A stretch of DNA of 64,000 nt from Ceratopteris richardii (GCA_020310875.1 CM035413.1:182581118-182645117), one strand, 5' to 3'; counted from the first letter of the stretch, positions 21,808-32,815 are shown. The notes: a model not told the origin generated them from the sequence alone. Program-made: numbers and translations.

Positions 21808-24100
21808 ATGGCAGATCATATCTCCATTGACAAACTGGACAGAGATAATTACCCTGCATGGGTAATGAGAATGGAAGCCTTACTTATGAGTAAGGATCTC
21901 ATGGTATATGTAACAGGTGAAGAAGAGAAGCCAGTATTTGAAGATGAAAGCCGACCAAAGAAAGAAGAACTTGATGCTTTAAAGCATTGGCAGAAGAAGG
22001 ATGCAAGTGCAAAAGCATACATCTACAATACAATCTCTGATCATTTGCTACCACACATCAGAGGATTGGAATCATCTGAAGATATATGGAATGCATTGGA
22101 GTATCATTTCCAAAGCACTATTTTAAAGCACGGAAAGCAAGTCTATGGTCAGAGTTTACAACATTCAAGAAGAAGCCAAGTCAAACCATTAGTGATTATG
22201 TCACTAAGATGAAGGATCTAGCAGATAGTCTTGGATCCATAGATGAAGATGTTGAAGATCACAGATTGATTGCTCAACTACTTGCAGGCTTGAGAGGGGA
22301 TGAAAGGTGGAAACCTTTTGTCTTATCAACAGAACTTTCATTAAATCATTATGTTCCAGATTTGAACCAGTTGCTTGGTTTGATGCTCACATATGAGCAA
22401 GACTTGAAGGGAGATGGAGATAAAGGTCAAAGTTCTGCAATGTACATGAAGAATAAGAAGAAAGGAGATAAAGGTAAAGCAAAGGATGAAGAGGAGTCTA
22501 ATTCTCAAGCTTATTATGCAAGAGGTAAAGGCACTGGCAGAGGAAGAGCAAGAGGTTTTGGAAGAGGAAGAGGTAATCAAAATAACAACAAAAAGGCTTG
22601 CTGGATCTGTGGATTGAGTAATCATTTGGCTCATGACTGTTGGCACAACCAACAAGGATCAAACCAGAATCAAAACAACAATAGCAGAGGTCGAGGTGGA
22701 AGATATCAAAGTAATTTTCAAAGAGGTAGACAAAGTCAAAGAGGAGGCTATGGTAGAGGTGGAGGAAGAAGTTGGGGACAGAATCAATCCTACAACACCA
22801 CCTACTACAACTATGCAAATGACACACAAAATGAAAGTCATACATCATTGATGATGAATTCAATCAGCACATCAGATAAAGAAGATCTAAAGGTATTTTA
22901 CATTGACTCTGGATGTTCTAATCATTTGTCAGGAAACATAGAATTGATGTCAGAATTGGAAAAAGGCATTTCTAGTCACACAGTTCAAACTGGTGATAAT
23001 ACAAGACATAGTGTACATTCAATTGGAAAAGTGAAATGCAAGAGTGGAGCAGATTTGCTAACCAATGTTTTGTATGTTCCTACAATACCTAAAAACTTGA
23101 TTAGTGTGGGACAGATAGTTGAAAAAGGTTTTCAAGTCAGGTTTACAAATGAAGGAGTATTTGTGGAAGATCCAGAGAATGGATATAAACAGATTGTCTC
23201 TGGTAAGAAAGAAGGTAGACTCTTTACTTTAAGAGTGCAAGGAAACATTGGTCAAGCTTTGCTCACACATGGTGAAGGAGTGATTACAGAACTTGATCTC
23301 TGGCATAAGAGATTAGGTCACTTTAATGAAAGAGGAATTAAAGCTATGGTTGCTAATCAGTCTGTACTAGGATTACCAAATGTGCAAAGTCAACATATGG
23401 TTTATAAATGTGAAGCATGTCAAATGGGTAAAGCACACAGGTTACCATTTCAAAAGAAAGGATTCAAACATGATGGAGTACTTGAGCTCATTCATACAGA
23501 TGTATGGGGACCAACAAAAGAAGGATCTATCAGTGGCTCAAGGTACTATGTTCTTTTTATTGATGATGCTACAAGATGGATAACATTATATGTTTTGAAG
23601 GAAAGATCAGAAGTGTTTGGAGCTTTCAAGCATTTTCATGCATATGCAGAGAGAGTCACAGGTCAAAAGCTTAAGAGACTGAGGTCTGATGGAGGGGGAG
23701 AATACTTCTCCCAAGAGTTCAATGATTATCTTTGGAATGCAGGTATTAAGAGAGAAATAACTTGCAGGTATACACCACAACAAAATGGTGTAGCAGAAAG
23801 AAGGAACAGGACTTTGGTTGAGTTTGCTAGAGCTATGCTAAAAGAGAAGAACTGTCCAAATTATCTTTGGGCTGAGGCTGTAAATACAGCTACATATCTT
23901 GTGAATAGATTACCATGTGCAGCTCTGAATGGAATGACTCCATATGAAGCTTGGTGGGGTAAGAAACCAACACTAGATCATTGTAGAGTGTTTGGATCGA
24001 TTGCATATGCTTATGTGCCATCACAACTTAGGCATAAACTTGAACCAAAGGCAGAAAAATATGTGTTCATTGGTTATGATGAAAAGCAGATGGGTTACAG
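21808..24100 (+). pseudogene. Element F gag, protease and integrase region
   Basis: Gag begins at MADHISIDKLDRDNYPAWV (21808) and has the knuckle CWICGLSNHLAHDC near 22600. Gly/Arg/Gln-rich RNA-binding-like sequence flanks the knuckle (RGRGGRYQSNFQRGRQSQRG). The protease motif YIDSGCSNHLSG lies near 22900. The pre-integrase zinc region (LWHKRLGHFNERG ... CEACQMGKAH) is near 23300-23430. The integrase core (HTDVWGP, IDDATRW, RSDGGGEYF) extends to about 24000. It is part of a broken element. Residues are about nine-tenths the same as in E by eye, but codons avoid CpG. Confidence 0.92.
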
Positions 24101-24399
24101 ATTGTGGAATCCTCTAACCAAACAATTTATTGTTTCTAGAGATGTTACATTTGATGAACAGAAAAGTTGGTATGCAGATCAAAGTCACACAGCTGAAGAA
24201 TTTGAAGAAGAGGTAAGAAGATGTGAGAAAGGAAAATCAATTGTGCAGGTGAATAGAGATGAAGACTATATGCAAGCAAGTACATCCAGAAGTGGATTAA
24301 CAAGAATGAATGAAGAAGCTCCTATATTTGATGAAGAGGTGTATCCAGAAACTTATGCAGAGTGTGAACCAAGAAGGTCAAGCAGGACAAGGAGACAAC

Positions 24400-25990
24400 C
24401 AGAAAGGTATTCTTATGATACTTCTTACATAACTCAGAAGAACTATGCATATATGGTCAAAGATGATGAAGAACCTCAAAACTATGATGAAGCTAAAGGT
24501 AAAAAGCAATGGGAAGAAGCAATGAAGGAAGAGTTCAATGCACTGGAGGAGAACAAGACATGGGAACTTGTTCCTAAACCAAATGGTAAGAAAGTAATTG
24601 GAAATAAATGGGTTTATAAAGTGAAGAAGCTTGCAGATGGAAGTATAGCCAGATACAAAGCTAGATTGGTGGTGAAAGGCTATGCCCAGACCTATGGCAT
24701 AGATTATGATGAGACATTCAGTCCTGTAGCTAAGATGTCAACTATAAGGACAATCATTGCTATTGCAGCTTCAAAAGGATGGACCCTAAGTCAATTGGAT
24801 ATAAAAAAATGCATTCTTGAATGGATACATATCAGATGAGGTATACATGGAACAACCTCAAGGGTTTATAGATTTCAGGTATCCAAATTTTGTTTGCAGG
24901 TTGAGAAGAGCATTGTATGGATTGAAGCAAGCTCCAAGAGCTTGGAACTATAGACTGGTGAAGTATCTCAATGATCTTGGATATCAAAGTTCAAAAGCAG
25001 ATTCAAGTCTACTTATCAAAAGAACAGAGGAAGGTACAATCTACATTTGTATTTATGTAGATGACATTATAATCACAGGTACTTCAGATGAAGGAATCAA
25101 GGAGGTAAAGAGATTACTTGAGAAAGAGTTTAAGATCAGTGACCTAGGAAAGTTATCATACTTTCTTGGAATGGAAGTTACTTATACAGATCATGGCATA
25201 TATGTGTCACAAGAAAGGTATCTTCTGAACTTGTTGAAGAAGTTTGATATGGAAAATTGCAGAGAAGCTTCAACTCCACTTGAAGTTAATCACAAGCTCA
25301 GTAAATATGATGGTGCAGACTACAAAGATATGAGGAAGTATCAATCTCTTGTGGGTAGTTTGATTTATGCTACACTAACAAGACCTGATCTTAGTTATGC
25401 AGTGGGAGTTTTGTCATAATTCATGCATTGTCCAAAGGACCCACATTGGATTGCAGGTCAAAGAGTTCTCAGATATATCAAAGGAACTATAAAGGAAGGA
25501 TTATATTATCCTTTTACATCAGATTTGAAGTTGAGAGCCTACAGTGACTCAGACTGGGCAGGTAATCAAGATGACAGGAGATCAACTCATGGTTACATGA
25601 TATACATTGGTGATAAGCTTGTAAGTTGGTGTTCCAAGAAACAACATACAGTAGCATTATCATCAACTGAAGCAGAGTACAAAGGACTTGTGGAAGCAGC
25701 TAAGGAAGTCATATGGATGCAGACATTGTTCAAAAGCTTAGGCATTGATCAAGGTACACCTACAATACATGGAGATAATATGAGTTCACTTTATCTTGCA
25801 GCAAATCCAGTATTTCATGCAAGGACAAAGCACATAGAGATACAGTATCATTTTCTCAGAGAAAAGGTAATGGAGAAGGAGATTGAAGTGGAATACATTT
25901 CTACTAAAGATCAATTAGCAGACATAATGACAAAGAGCTTGGATGGTGTGAAGACCAGCAGATTCAAAAGCATGGCAGGAGTAAAAGAAA
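24400..25990 (+). pseudogene. Element F reverse transcriptase and RNase H region
   Basis: Copia RT (ALEENKTWELVPKPNGKKVI through IYVDDIIITGTSDE near 25050) is followed by RNase H (AYSDSDWAG, VALSSTEAEYKGL, NPVFHARTKHIEIQYHF, DIMTKSLDG), ending just before the polypurine tract. Family identity is clear. Together with gag-PR-INT, the coding part carries about three breaks. Confidence 0.92.
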
Positions 25991-26029
25991 AGAAGATGAT
26001 ATGAAGAAACAGGGAATGTCAATTAGTGA

Positions 26030-26041
26030 TTGAGGGGGAGC
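26030..26041 (+). other. Polypurine tract of element F
   Basis: TTGAGGGGGAGC abuts the 3' LTR start TGTTGGAG. It matches the tracts of E and K. Confidence 0.88.
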
Positions 26042-27114
26042 TGTTGGAGAAACACTCACTAATTAGACATATACTTGAAGGTCAAATCTTAGAAAGAAAA
26101 CCCCATGCCTATGTGAAGGGACAAATTCACAAGTGTATCATACTTGTAAAGTTAGTTCACTTTAGTTCTAGAAGTTTTTTAAAAATCACGGGAATGAGAA
26201 AATCTATATAAGTTAGTTAGTATTAACTGACGCGATGAGAAGAGAAGGAGAGAGAGAATAGAGAGAAGAAATAGAAGAAGGAGTTCATTTTATACAACTG
26301 AGAATAGTCGGGCTTCTCTGAGTGAGAAAGCATCTGTAAAACTTCTGAGTTTTCATAGCTGTGAGAAAGAACTGAGTAAAGTTCTGTGTATGAGTCTCTC
26401 TCCATCATCTCCATGCTTGCCTACTGTGTGATGAATTAAAAAATTCAAGTTTTCTGAGCAATTCGATGCCTGGCATCGAATCTTGGCTGATAAGTCATTT
26501 TTTCATTCTCTGTGTGTTAACTATTGTTGAATCTTTTAAAAATATGAAGTTTGTGGAGCAACTCGATGCCTGGCATCGAGTTTGAGCATAAAGTCGATGC
26601 CTGGCATCGACTTCTAACATACAAGTCTTCTTCTTCATGTGTGTGTAAAAGAGAGTATTTCTGGTGCAGAAAAAGGGCCTAAAAAAGCTCAAAGTCGATG
26701 CCCGGCATCGACTTGGACTGAAATTCGATGCCAGGCATCGAATTTTTTATTTTTGGACATCAGGAATACTAAAACAAGCAAGATTTCTAGTTTTGGAAGG
26801 TCATACAGGGTCATCTTGTGAGGGCCATAACTTGAGTTCTAGAGCTCCGTTTGATGCATATGATAGCTTGTTGGAAAGCTCTACTCTTCTAGTTTCAGCC
26901 TATAAAGTTTCATCAAGAAATAATACTTGAGCTAAGAGAAATTAGCAAAATACTGAAGGTATGTCATTTTAGTGACTAGGAATTTCTGTAGAAGCAAAGT
27001 TCTCACTTTAAGCTATCATTTCTCAAAGTTTGGAGTGGCAATGAGTTAATGGTGACCATAGAGGTGTTCTAGTGTCACATTAATTCATTTCTTGTGGTGT
27101 TTTATACATCAACA
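26042..27114 (+). repeat. 3' LTR of element F
   Basis: 1073 bp, same ends as the 5' LTR, about six differences by eye. It carries the second palindrome array at 26461-26745, where all five copies are fully self-complementary. The right edge is followed by TCTTC and then element E gag. Confidence 0.95.
26461..26745. repeat. Array of five covarying palindromes in element F 3' LTR
   Basis: Same five palindromes at a constant offset of 5518 bp from the 5' LTR copies. All five are perfect here, showing that the one imperfect copy in the 5' LTR is a recent change. Confidence 0.95.
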
Positions 27115-27119
27115 TCTTC

Positions 27120-27410
27120 CAATGCGCTCCATATGTCCTCTGCTTTCTCCAGACCTCTAATGTGCGGTAGCAGATGGTCTGACACAGTGTTGTAGATGTA
27201 GGCTCTTGCCGTTGCATCTTTCTTCTGCCACAGCTTTAGGGCGTCTAGTTCTTCTTTCTCCGGTTGACTATCATCTTTGAAAGTCGGTTTCTTTTCTTCT
27301 CCGGTCACGTACGTCATTAAGTCCTTACTCATAAGTAAGGCTTCCATGCGCATTACCCATGCGGGATAATTATCTCTGTCCAGTTTATCAATTTGGACGT
27401 GATCTGCCAT
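27120..27410 (-). pseudogene. Element E gag, N-terminal part
   Basis: The minus strand starts MADHVQIDKLDRDNYPAWV at 27410 and runs into the F insertion at EDIWSALED. It aligns with the start of F gag. It is the upstream piece of E gag, separated from the rest by F. Confidence 0.9.
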
Positions 27411-27458
27411 GATAGGGAATACTCTAGGCTCTTATACCAATTCTTGGGAAACTATCCT

Positions 27459-27470
27459 GCTCTGATACCA
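27459..27470 (-). other. Primer-binding site of element E
   Basis: Minus-strand TGGTATCAGAGC lies two bases after the LTR end. A degenerate second copy of the LTR-end/primer-site junction lies about 41 bp further in, at roughly 27429-27455. Confidence 0.92.
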
Positions 27471-27472
27471 AT

Positions 27473-28757
27473 TGTTGGCGAAAACTTCGGCTTCAACGCC
27501 ACTGTTGCGGAAATACTTTCGCCCTGAAGGTGGGTTTCGCGACAAAGCTTGAACTCTATCAGGCCTGCGGAAATTGCCGCGCCACCTTAATAGAATGCTA
27601 AACTAGAGTGATTCAGAACACCTCTGTAATCAACAGTAGCTTAGCCTAATTAACGTCGCTTTAACTGTGTTATCCTGCGACACAAGTTCCACCGGAACTT
27701 CACCAGACTGTTACTGGACTGACACCGTAATCGTACCGGAACTTCACCGAAATAAACTTAGTTCTGCTCGTAATTGCTTCAGATGAACTTATGTGAAGTA
27801 AGGAAGTAGTGTGTGAGCTTCCTTCACCGAATGAACGTCCTTCTGGAAACTTCACAGTTCTAAGATGCTACTTTCCGGTTAACTTTTGTACTGTGTGTAC
27901 ATCTCCATTCCACCGGAAACTGTGATCAGCTTAAAGTAGAGACGTCTAGCTACAAGATGAGCTATCTCTCATACAAAACTTCGAACTCTGCTACGAGTTA
28001 TACTTCGTTGTTCTACCGGAAAAACTTGTTTTCTGAGAAACTGTAACTGACTGGAAATTACTGAACTATGTTTACTGAGTAAACTGTTATTCACCGAAAC
28101 ATGCGTTTACAGAGAAGGTACTGAAGCACGTTTAGTAAAGAGTCGGTGATAGTTAACGATAAACGAAACTTCCTACCGTAACATGAAGTAGCTTCAGATT
28201 CTTCACAAGTAAAGATTACGCGCAGACATCCACATGAACATGTGTTTTGATTAGAGAAGATGTGTACAAGTAAGCTTGGCCTCTTCTTGCTCAAGTTACA
28301 GAAACTCTCCTACAGTGAATAGTTTCTTATTACCATCTCTCTTCAGATGTAAAGACCCGACACTTTAGGCTTGTGTTATTCATCTGTACATACGCGATCT
28401 ATGGCGTCTTCTGAGAACTTCTAACTTTCTCTTCACTCATACACGATCTATGGCGTCTTCTCTATATCTGTCTCTCGTTCTCCTCTGCGTATCATCTACT
28501 ATTCTCTCTCCCTTCTTCTCTATCTATGTATGTTTTTCAAATCTTGCTGCATATATATACACTTTCTTTTGGCGCTCCTCTGCGCTGTCACTCTTCAATT
28601 TGCGTTATGCGCGCCTTACGCGCCCGCCGTGGTTAATTGCTCTGTTATGCGCACACCGTGCACTAACTTCGCATACTGTACACCTGTGCACTGATTTTCC
28701 GGAAGATTCTGTTTCTCTCTTGTTTGTTGTGTCAAATTCGTGAGTGTTTCCTTAACA
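27473..28757 (-). repeat. 5' LTR of element E
   Basis: 1285 bp. It is the partner of 15339-16623 with about 13 differences by eye, mostly transitions. It is followed on the right by the GTTCC duplication and element G gag. Confidence 0.94.
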
Positions 28758-28762
28758 GTTCC

Positions 28763-28900
28763 CTCTCCAAATTTGACCACTAGGTGTTCAAGTCCAAAGG
28801 GTTGATTAGGGTTTTTGAGTTGGACCACTAATCTCCTCAACCCATCCTCATAAATATGAGAACCTGAATGAGGAAGTTTCTAGACTTCCAACCTTAAGTC
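28763..28900 (-). pseudogene. Element G gag fragment (N-terminal part)
   Basis: The minus-strand translation reads IYEDGLRRLVVQLKNPNQPF and LEHLVVKFGE, matching IYEDGLGRSVVQIKNPDQSI and LEHPAVKFEN of element A gag. It continues the G fragment that resumes left of element E. Confidence 0.8.
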
Positions 28901-29784
28901 AAATGCTTTAATCAATGCTCAATGCCCAAGAAGCATGCTCCCAAGAATACCCCATATCCTACCTTGCTTTACAAATGACAAGAAGCTCCAATTGTGTGCA
29001 AGAATTTTGATAAAAAATATGTTAATTTTGAAACCCTAAAATTGGTCGAAATTGGATATCTATCAAGAATGGGAAGAGCCTATCTATCACGATCCACAAC
29101 AATGGTTGTCATGGCCTGTCAATTGTGATAGAGAGTTCTATCACAATAGACTGGTCCATCACAATAGACAATGTTATTGCCTATCTATCTATCATGAGGT
29201 ATCTATTGCGATGGATTGAATTCCCATAAATGTTTTGTTTGTTGTTGGGAGGTATCTATTGTAGTGGACAGGTCTATCATGACAAACATGTTTGTTGCAA
29301 TGGATTTCCTTTCTATCATGATAATTAGATTGTTCATCGTGCGTCTGTTTATAATTTTGCAATGATAGACACTTGTCTATCATGATACACACAAAAAACA
29401 CTAATTTTCTTAAAAACATTTTTACTTTGTAGTGTGCATGTGGCCTACTTCCTTGTAATGCACTTTGTTTTACCAACTACCATAGTTTGCTATCTATCAT
29501 GATAGATAGAGACCTTCACCCCAAGGTGTGTGCACACTAATGTTATACATGCTATAGCTACAGTTGTTTCTACTGATGCTCATAAGCGAAATGAGGGAAA
29601 TGCAAGGAACGTGTGGATATGATCAAAAAGGTTAATTTCTCACAAAGATGTAAATGAATGTAGGAGGTAAGTGAAGATGGCGATTGAGTAGAAAGGTTAA
29701 GAAAAAGTAACAAAATTACATACTTACCTACAATTCCAACATCAAACCTCTATGCTTACCATCATACACTTGTCGTCAAACCTT
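28901..29784 (-). other. Leader of element G, non-coding
   Basis: About 880 bp between the gag remnant and the primer site with no convincing reading frame. The part 29050-29510 holds a dense set of short TCTATCRTGATAGA-like motifs (separate entry). In the rest I see nothing. Confidence 0.5.
29050..29510. repeat. Cluster of degenerate TATC(A/G)YRATA motifs
   Basis: More than ten near-palindromic words such as CTATCATGATAG, TCTATCACAATAGA, TATCTATTGCGATGGA and ATCTATCATGATAGATAG occur in about 460 bp, at irregular spacing and on both strands. It may be a decayed minisatellite or binding-site array within the G leader. Confidence 0.7.
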
Positions 29785-29785
29785 G

Positions 29786-29807
29786 ATTCCATGGCAACGA
29801 CACCAAA
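29786..29807 (-). other. Primer-binding site of element G
   Basis: Minus-strand TTGGTGTCGTTGCCATGGA resembles the common plant gypsy primer site TGGCGCCGTTGCCGGGGA, with several mismatches. It lies a few bases inside the LTR end ...GTTACA. Confidence 0.6.
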
Positions 29808-29812
29808 TTCGG

Positions 29813-30159
29813 TGTAACTCTATCACAATGGCAAGTACCAATGTGAGAATGTCCACCTCATAAGTATCAACCCAAGGAGACATTGGAGTGGTATGAAGAC
29901 CATGAGCAAGTGATCACACAAGTGTGTGAGTGAAAAACAATTATAATAAAAAACAATTCTAACACAATTTACAATGGACTGTATTTCTAAGAATCATTGT
30001 TTTAAAGAGAATTGTCTTCCCAAAATTTGATTGGCTTGATTGCCACATCATAATAAATCCCATGCCTACTTATTCCTCCTTATTTTTCTCTCTAACCTTG
30101 CTCTCTAGCTCCCTTGCATCATGCTAACTTGGCATGATAAGCCTCCTTGACTGCTAACA
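29813..30159 (-). repeat. 5' LTR of element G
   Basis: Read on the minus strand it starts TGTTAGCAG and ends GAGTTACA, about 347 bp. Its last ~130 bp (CACTTGCTCATGGTCTTCAT and onward) align with the LTR ends of A, C and the solo LTR. The right border falls exactly where copia coding sequence of K begins. It is shorter than its relatives, so it may be internally deleted. Confidence 0.65.
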
Positions 30160-30162
30160 ATA

Positions 30163-30580
30163 GAACATCAGGTTATGTTTTCATGATAGGTACAAAAGTG
30201 ATCTTGTGGAGCTCTACAAAGCAACCCATTGCTTCTCTTTCTTCCAGAAAAGGCTAGTATAGAGGTTTAGCATTGGCTACATGTGAGCTATTATGGCTTA
30301 AGAAGCTAGTTAAGGACTTGGAAGTGGAAGTGGAGGAGTCTTATCTTTATGGATACAACATTTCAAGTATCTACCTAGCTAGCAATCAAATGTTCCATGC
30401 AAGGTGCAAAAACATAGAAAAGTTGATGGCAAAAGAGCTAGATAGAAAGTATGTAAACACTAGGTTCTAGGCTTTTCTTGAATTTTACCACGTAATTCAA
30501 GAAAAGTTGATGGAAAAAGGGCTAGATAGAAAGTATGTAAACACTAGGTTCTAGGCTTTAGCATGATGAAATAGTTTGTG
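30163..30580 (+). pseudogene. Element K copia RNase H remnant
   Basis: Translation shows TSGYVFMIGTKVILWSSTKQ, ATCELLWLKKLVKDL and SSIYLASNQMFHARCKNIE, all standard copia RNase H blocks. The stretch GTTGATGGCAAAAGAGCTAG to TTCTAGGCTT occurs twice (about 30420-30474 and 30507-30560). Between the copies lies an inverted repeat with 13-bp arms, CTTTTCTTGAATT and AATTCAAGAAAAG. Confidence 0.8.
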
Positions 30581-30663
30581 GAAGGTACAAAGCTTGGAGG
30601 ATTCAAGGAAGCAATCAATATAAGAGACATAGGATGAAGCAATGAGAGAAAAAGACTTGATCT

Positions 30664-31176
30664 TGAGGGGGAGTGATGGAAGTTAGAAAGATTTTCAAGC
30701 TCAAGAGTGTTGGAACATGCCCCAAGTTTTACCTTCCACATCATCCACAATCAAAGGAGGATGAATTCCATGAGTTGGAGGTATCAACATATGTCTATAC
30801 TAGAAAGAAATTGATTAGAGAAGAAATAGGTCTGATGTGATTGGCCCTCACTTTTTGACATGTATATGTTTTTTATTGGTTAAAGAGCGGAGTATGTGAC
30901 TTAAAAGCCTCACATGAGTTTTATTATGACTTAGAGTCAAAAAGCATCCCCAAGCTGATGCCTTGCTTAAGCACACCCCTTGCTAGTTTTTCTAAGCATA
31001 TTTTGTAGAGATGGAATTTTATAGACTCTATCTCTATATATGATCTTGGTATACCCCTTTTTATTATAATTGTTTTTTCTCCTTCATTCCAAATCCATTT
31101 CTAGTGATATTTATCTTGTTGGAAAGCTTATAAGTTCTACTTTGAGTGGTACAATTCTTGAGGTAAGCATCTACAC
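30664..31176 (+). repeat. Element K polypurine tract and probable 3' LTR
   Basis: TTGAGGGGGAG (30664-30673) is followed by TGATGGAAG as the LTR start. A TATATATGAT near 31038 and a terminal CTACACA near 31176 suggest promoter and LTR end. The right border is uncertain, because no second LTR is in view. Confidence 0.5.
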
Positions 31177-31429
31177 AGGTTCAAAGAAATGGATAGAAAC
31201 TAACTTTGTAGTTAGCTAATACTCTATGAAGAGGTCTAATATGGTGTGATGTAGCTAATTGAGGCATGATCTCGTATGGAAATGGAGAGATTTTGGTTTA
31301 ATTTGAAAGATCGTTAATTCTACTTCAAGTAAGCAAAGTTTTGTTTATAATCTCTTCATTTACATAGAGAAACGTTGAAAACATAAAGCCTTTGTCTAAA
31401 AGATCAAGATCCTAAGAGGGTTCATTTGT
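31177..31429. other. Intergenic stretch, nothing recognised
   Basis: AT-rich sequence between the probable end of K and the first readable part of I. It is probably decayed gypsy sequence, but I see no motif to show it. Confidence 0.3.
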
Positions 31430-32345
31430 TTAAGTTGCGCACATAGGAATGTTATCTTCCAAGAAGTAAGAGGAAGGATTTATAGAAGCTAGCCTAGATA
31501 TGTAGAAGCAATCCAAAAAAAGATTAATAAGACGGAAGTAGCAAGAATCATGGTCCCTATGGAGAACTCATTCTAACTATCCTCCAATATGGTTATTGTA
31601 CCAAAGAAATACTCCAACAAAGTTAGAGTGTATATGGATTTTCAAGCCCTCAACAAAGTTATTCTTGATGGATTTCCCACACCACTCACAGAGAATAGTG
31701 GTGAACATGGCTGGTCATGTTCTTTTACAACTTCATGGATGGATACAACAAATATAACAAAATTTCCATTCATTCAAAAAATGATCAAAGATGGCCTTTG
31801 TGACACCTTGAGGAACTTACATCTATACAAAAATGGTGTTTGGACTAAAAAATACCCCACCTACCTTCAATTGCACGATATCAATCATCTTTGGCAATCT
31901 GCTCCTAGGATCCCTCAATATTTTTATGGATGACTTCTCTACATTCTTGGGAATCAGTAAGATCAACCTAGTTTAAAGTTTTGATGAGCACCTCGCACAC
32001 CTTTCACAAGTCTTCCATAAATGTAGAGAGTCTAATATTAAGTTGAATCCACATAAGTGTCACTTCCTAATGACTCAGAGTACCTTGATCCAACATCTAG
32101 TATCTATGCAAGGCATCACTTTGGATCTTGACAAAATTATGGCTATTCTGAGAATGCCACAACTTATCAAAAAGAAAGATGTCCAAGGATTTTTGGAGCA
32201 TACATGCTACCATCGATGCTTCATCATAATGTATGTTGGAATAGAAAGATTCTTGTCTCATTACAATGAAGGAAAATATCTTCCATTGGATGGAGAATGA
32301 AGAGAAGGCATTTGTTGAGCTCAAGCTATGATTAAACCATGCCCT
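31430..32345 (+). pseudogene. Element I reverse transcriptase remnant
   Basis: Recognisable gypsy RT blocks are MVIVPKKYSNKVRVYMDFQA near 31589, LNPHKCHF-type sequence (MNPHKCHFLMTQSTLIQHLV) near 32043, and LDLDKIMAILRMPQLIKKKD followed by FLEHTCYHRCFI. Order and spacing fit RT, but much is lost. Fossil with many breaks. Confidence 0.75.
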
Positions 32346-32350
32346 AATTT

Positions 32351-32815
32351 TGTCAAGCATTGGCCCACAAGGGTCATATTGGTCCATAAGGATCATTCCA
32401 TATGTGTGTGACAAGGGCCAGCCATAGCCAAGGTCGCAAGGGGGGGGGATATCCTAAGGTATTCACTAGTAATGGGAATGAGTGTTGCATGATGTACACA
32501 TGGTGGCACTAGACCATTCCAAAATGAGTGTTGCATGATGTATACATGGCAACACGTGAAGACCTACACACACAAATTGCACCTTCCCGGAGGAGGAAAC
32601 TCTACCCACGTGTGGCAAGACACTACCTGCCATAGAGAAAGCGAACGAGAGAGAGAGAGAGATAGATAGAGAGAGAGAGAGAGAGAATTTCCATGACTAT
32701 TCTCCTCTTGGTTTTGAGAGAACAAAGGAACTCATTGTCTATCTATACTCACCTCAAGTGCTTTGGACTGTGCATATGGGATAGGAGGCTCACACACATC
32801 CTATCTCTCTATGAA
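32351..32815 (+). repeat. 5' LTR of element H
   Basis: It aligns with 37408-37662 over its first ~180 bp and again at GGCTCACACACATC near the end. Between these it has extra sequence, including a (GA)n run at about 32645-32686. The right border is approximate. Confidence 0.6.

Larger units (their letters stand above)
20524..27114 (+). mobile_element. Element F: young Ty1/copia retrotransposon nested in E
   Basis: Two 1073-bp LTRs (20524-21596 and 26042-27114), TGGTATCAGAGC primer site, polypurine tract, gag-PR-INT-RT-RH, and TCTTC target duplications. The LTRs differ at only about six sites by eye (about 0.6%), all transitions, which makes this the youngest datable insertion in the window. 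At a commonly used grass rate of 1.3e-8 per site per year that would be roughly 0.2 My, but the right rate for this plant is unknown. Proteins are close to those of E, yet the LTRs are unrelated beyond their first bases. The internal region is broken, with about three breaks. Confidence 0.94.
15339..28757 (-). mobile_element. Element E: Ty1/copia retrotransposon, split by element F
   Basis: A complete minus-strand copia element with two 1285-bp LTRs (15339-16623 and 27473-28757). It has an initiator-Met primer site, a polypurine tract and gag-PR-INT-RT-RH order. The 5-bp target duplication GTTCC is seen at 15334-15338 and 28758-28762. LTR divergence is about 13 sites by eye (1%), so it is young but older than the F copy inside it. 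Apart from the F insertion it has about one break. Confidence 0.93.
15008..30159 (-). mobile_element. Element G: old gypsy fossil of the A/C group, split by A and E
   Basis: Minus-strand remnant consisting of 5' LTR, primer site, leader and pieces of gag; the rest lies left of the window beyond element A. The gag scraps resemble element A gag. The LTR end resembles the LTR ends of A, C and the solo LTR. Its right edge (30159) is exact, because copia coding sequence of element K starts within a few bases. It is heavily decayed and internally deleted. It is the oldest of the nested set after K. Confidence 0.75.
30160..31176 (+). mobile_element. Element K: 3' end of an old copia retrotransposon
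   Basis: Contains RNase H remains, a polypurine tract and a probable 3' LTR. The upstream part is displaced beyond the window by G. It is the outermost and oldest layer of the left nest. Heavily broken. Confidence 0.7.
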
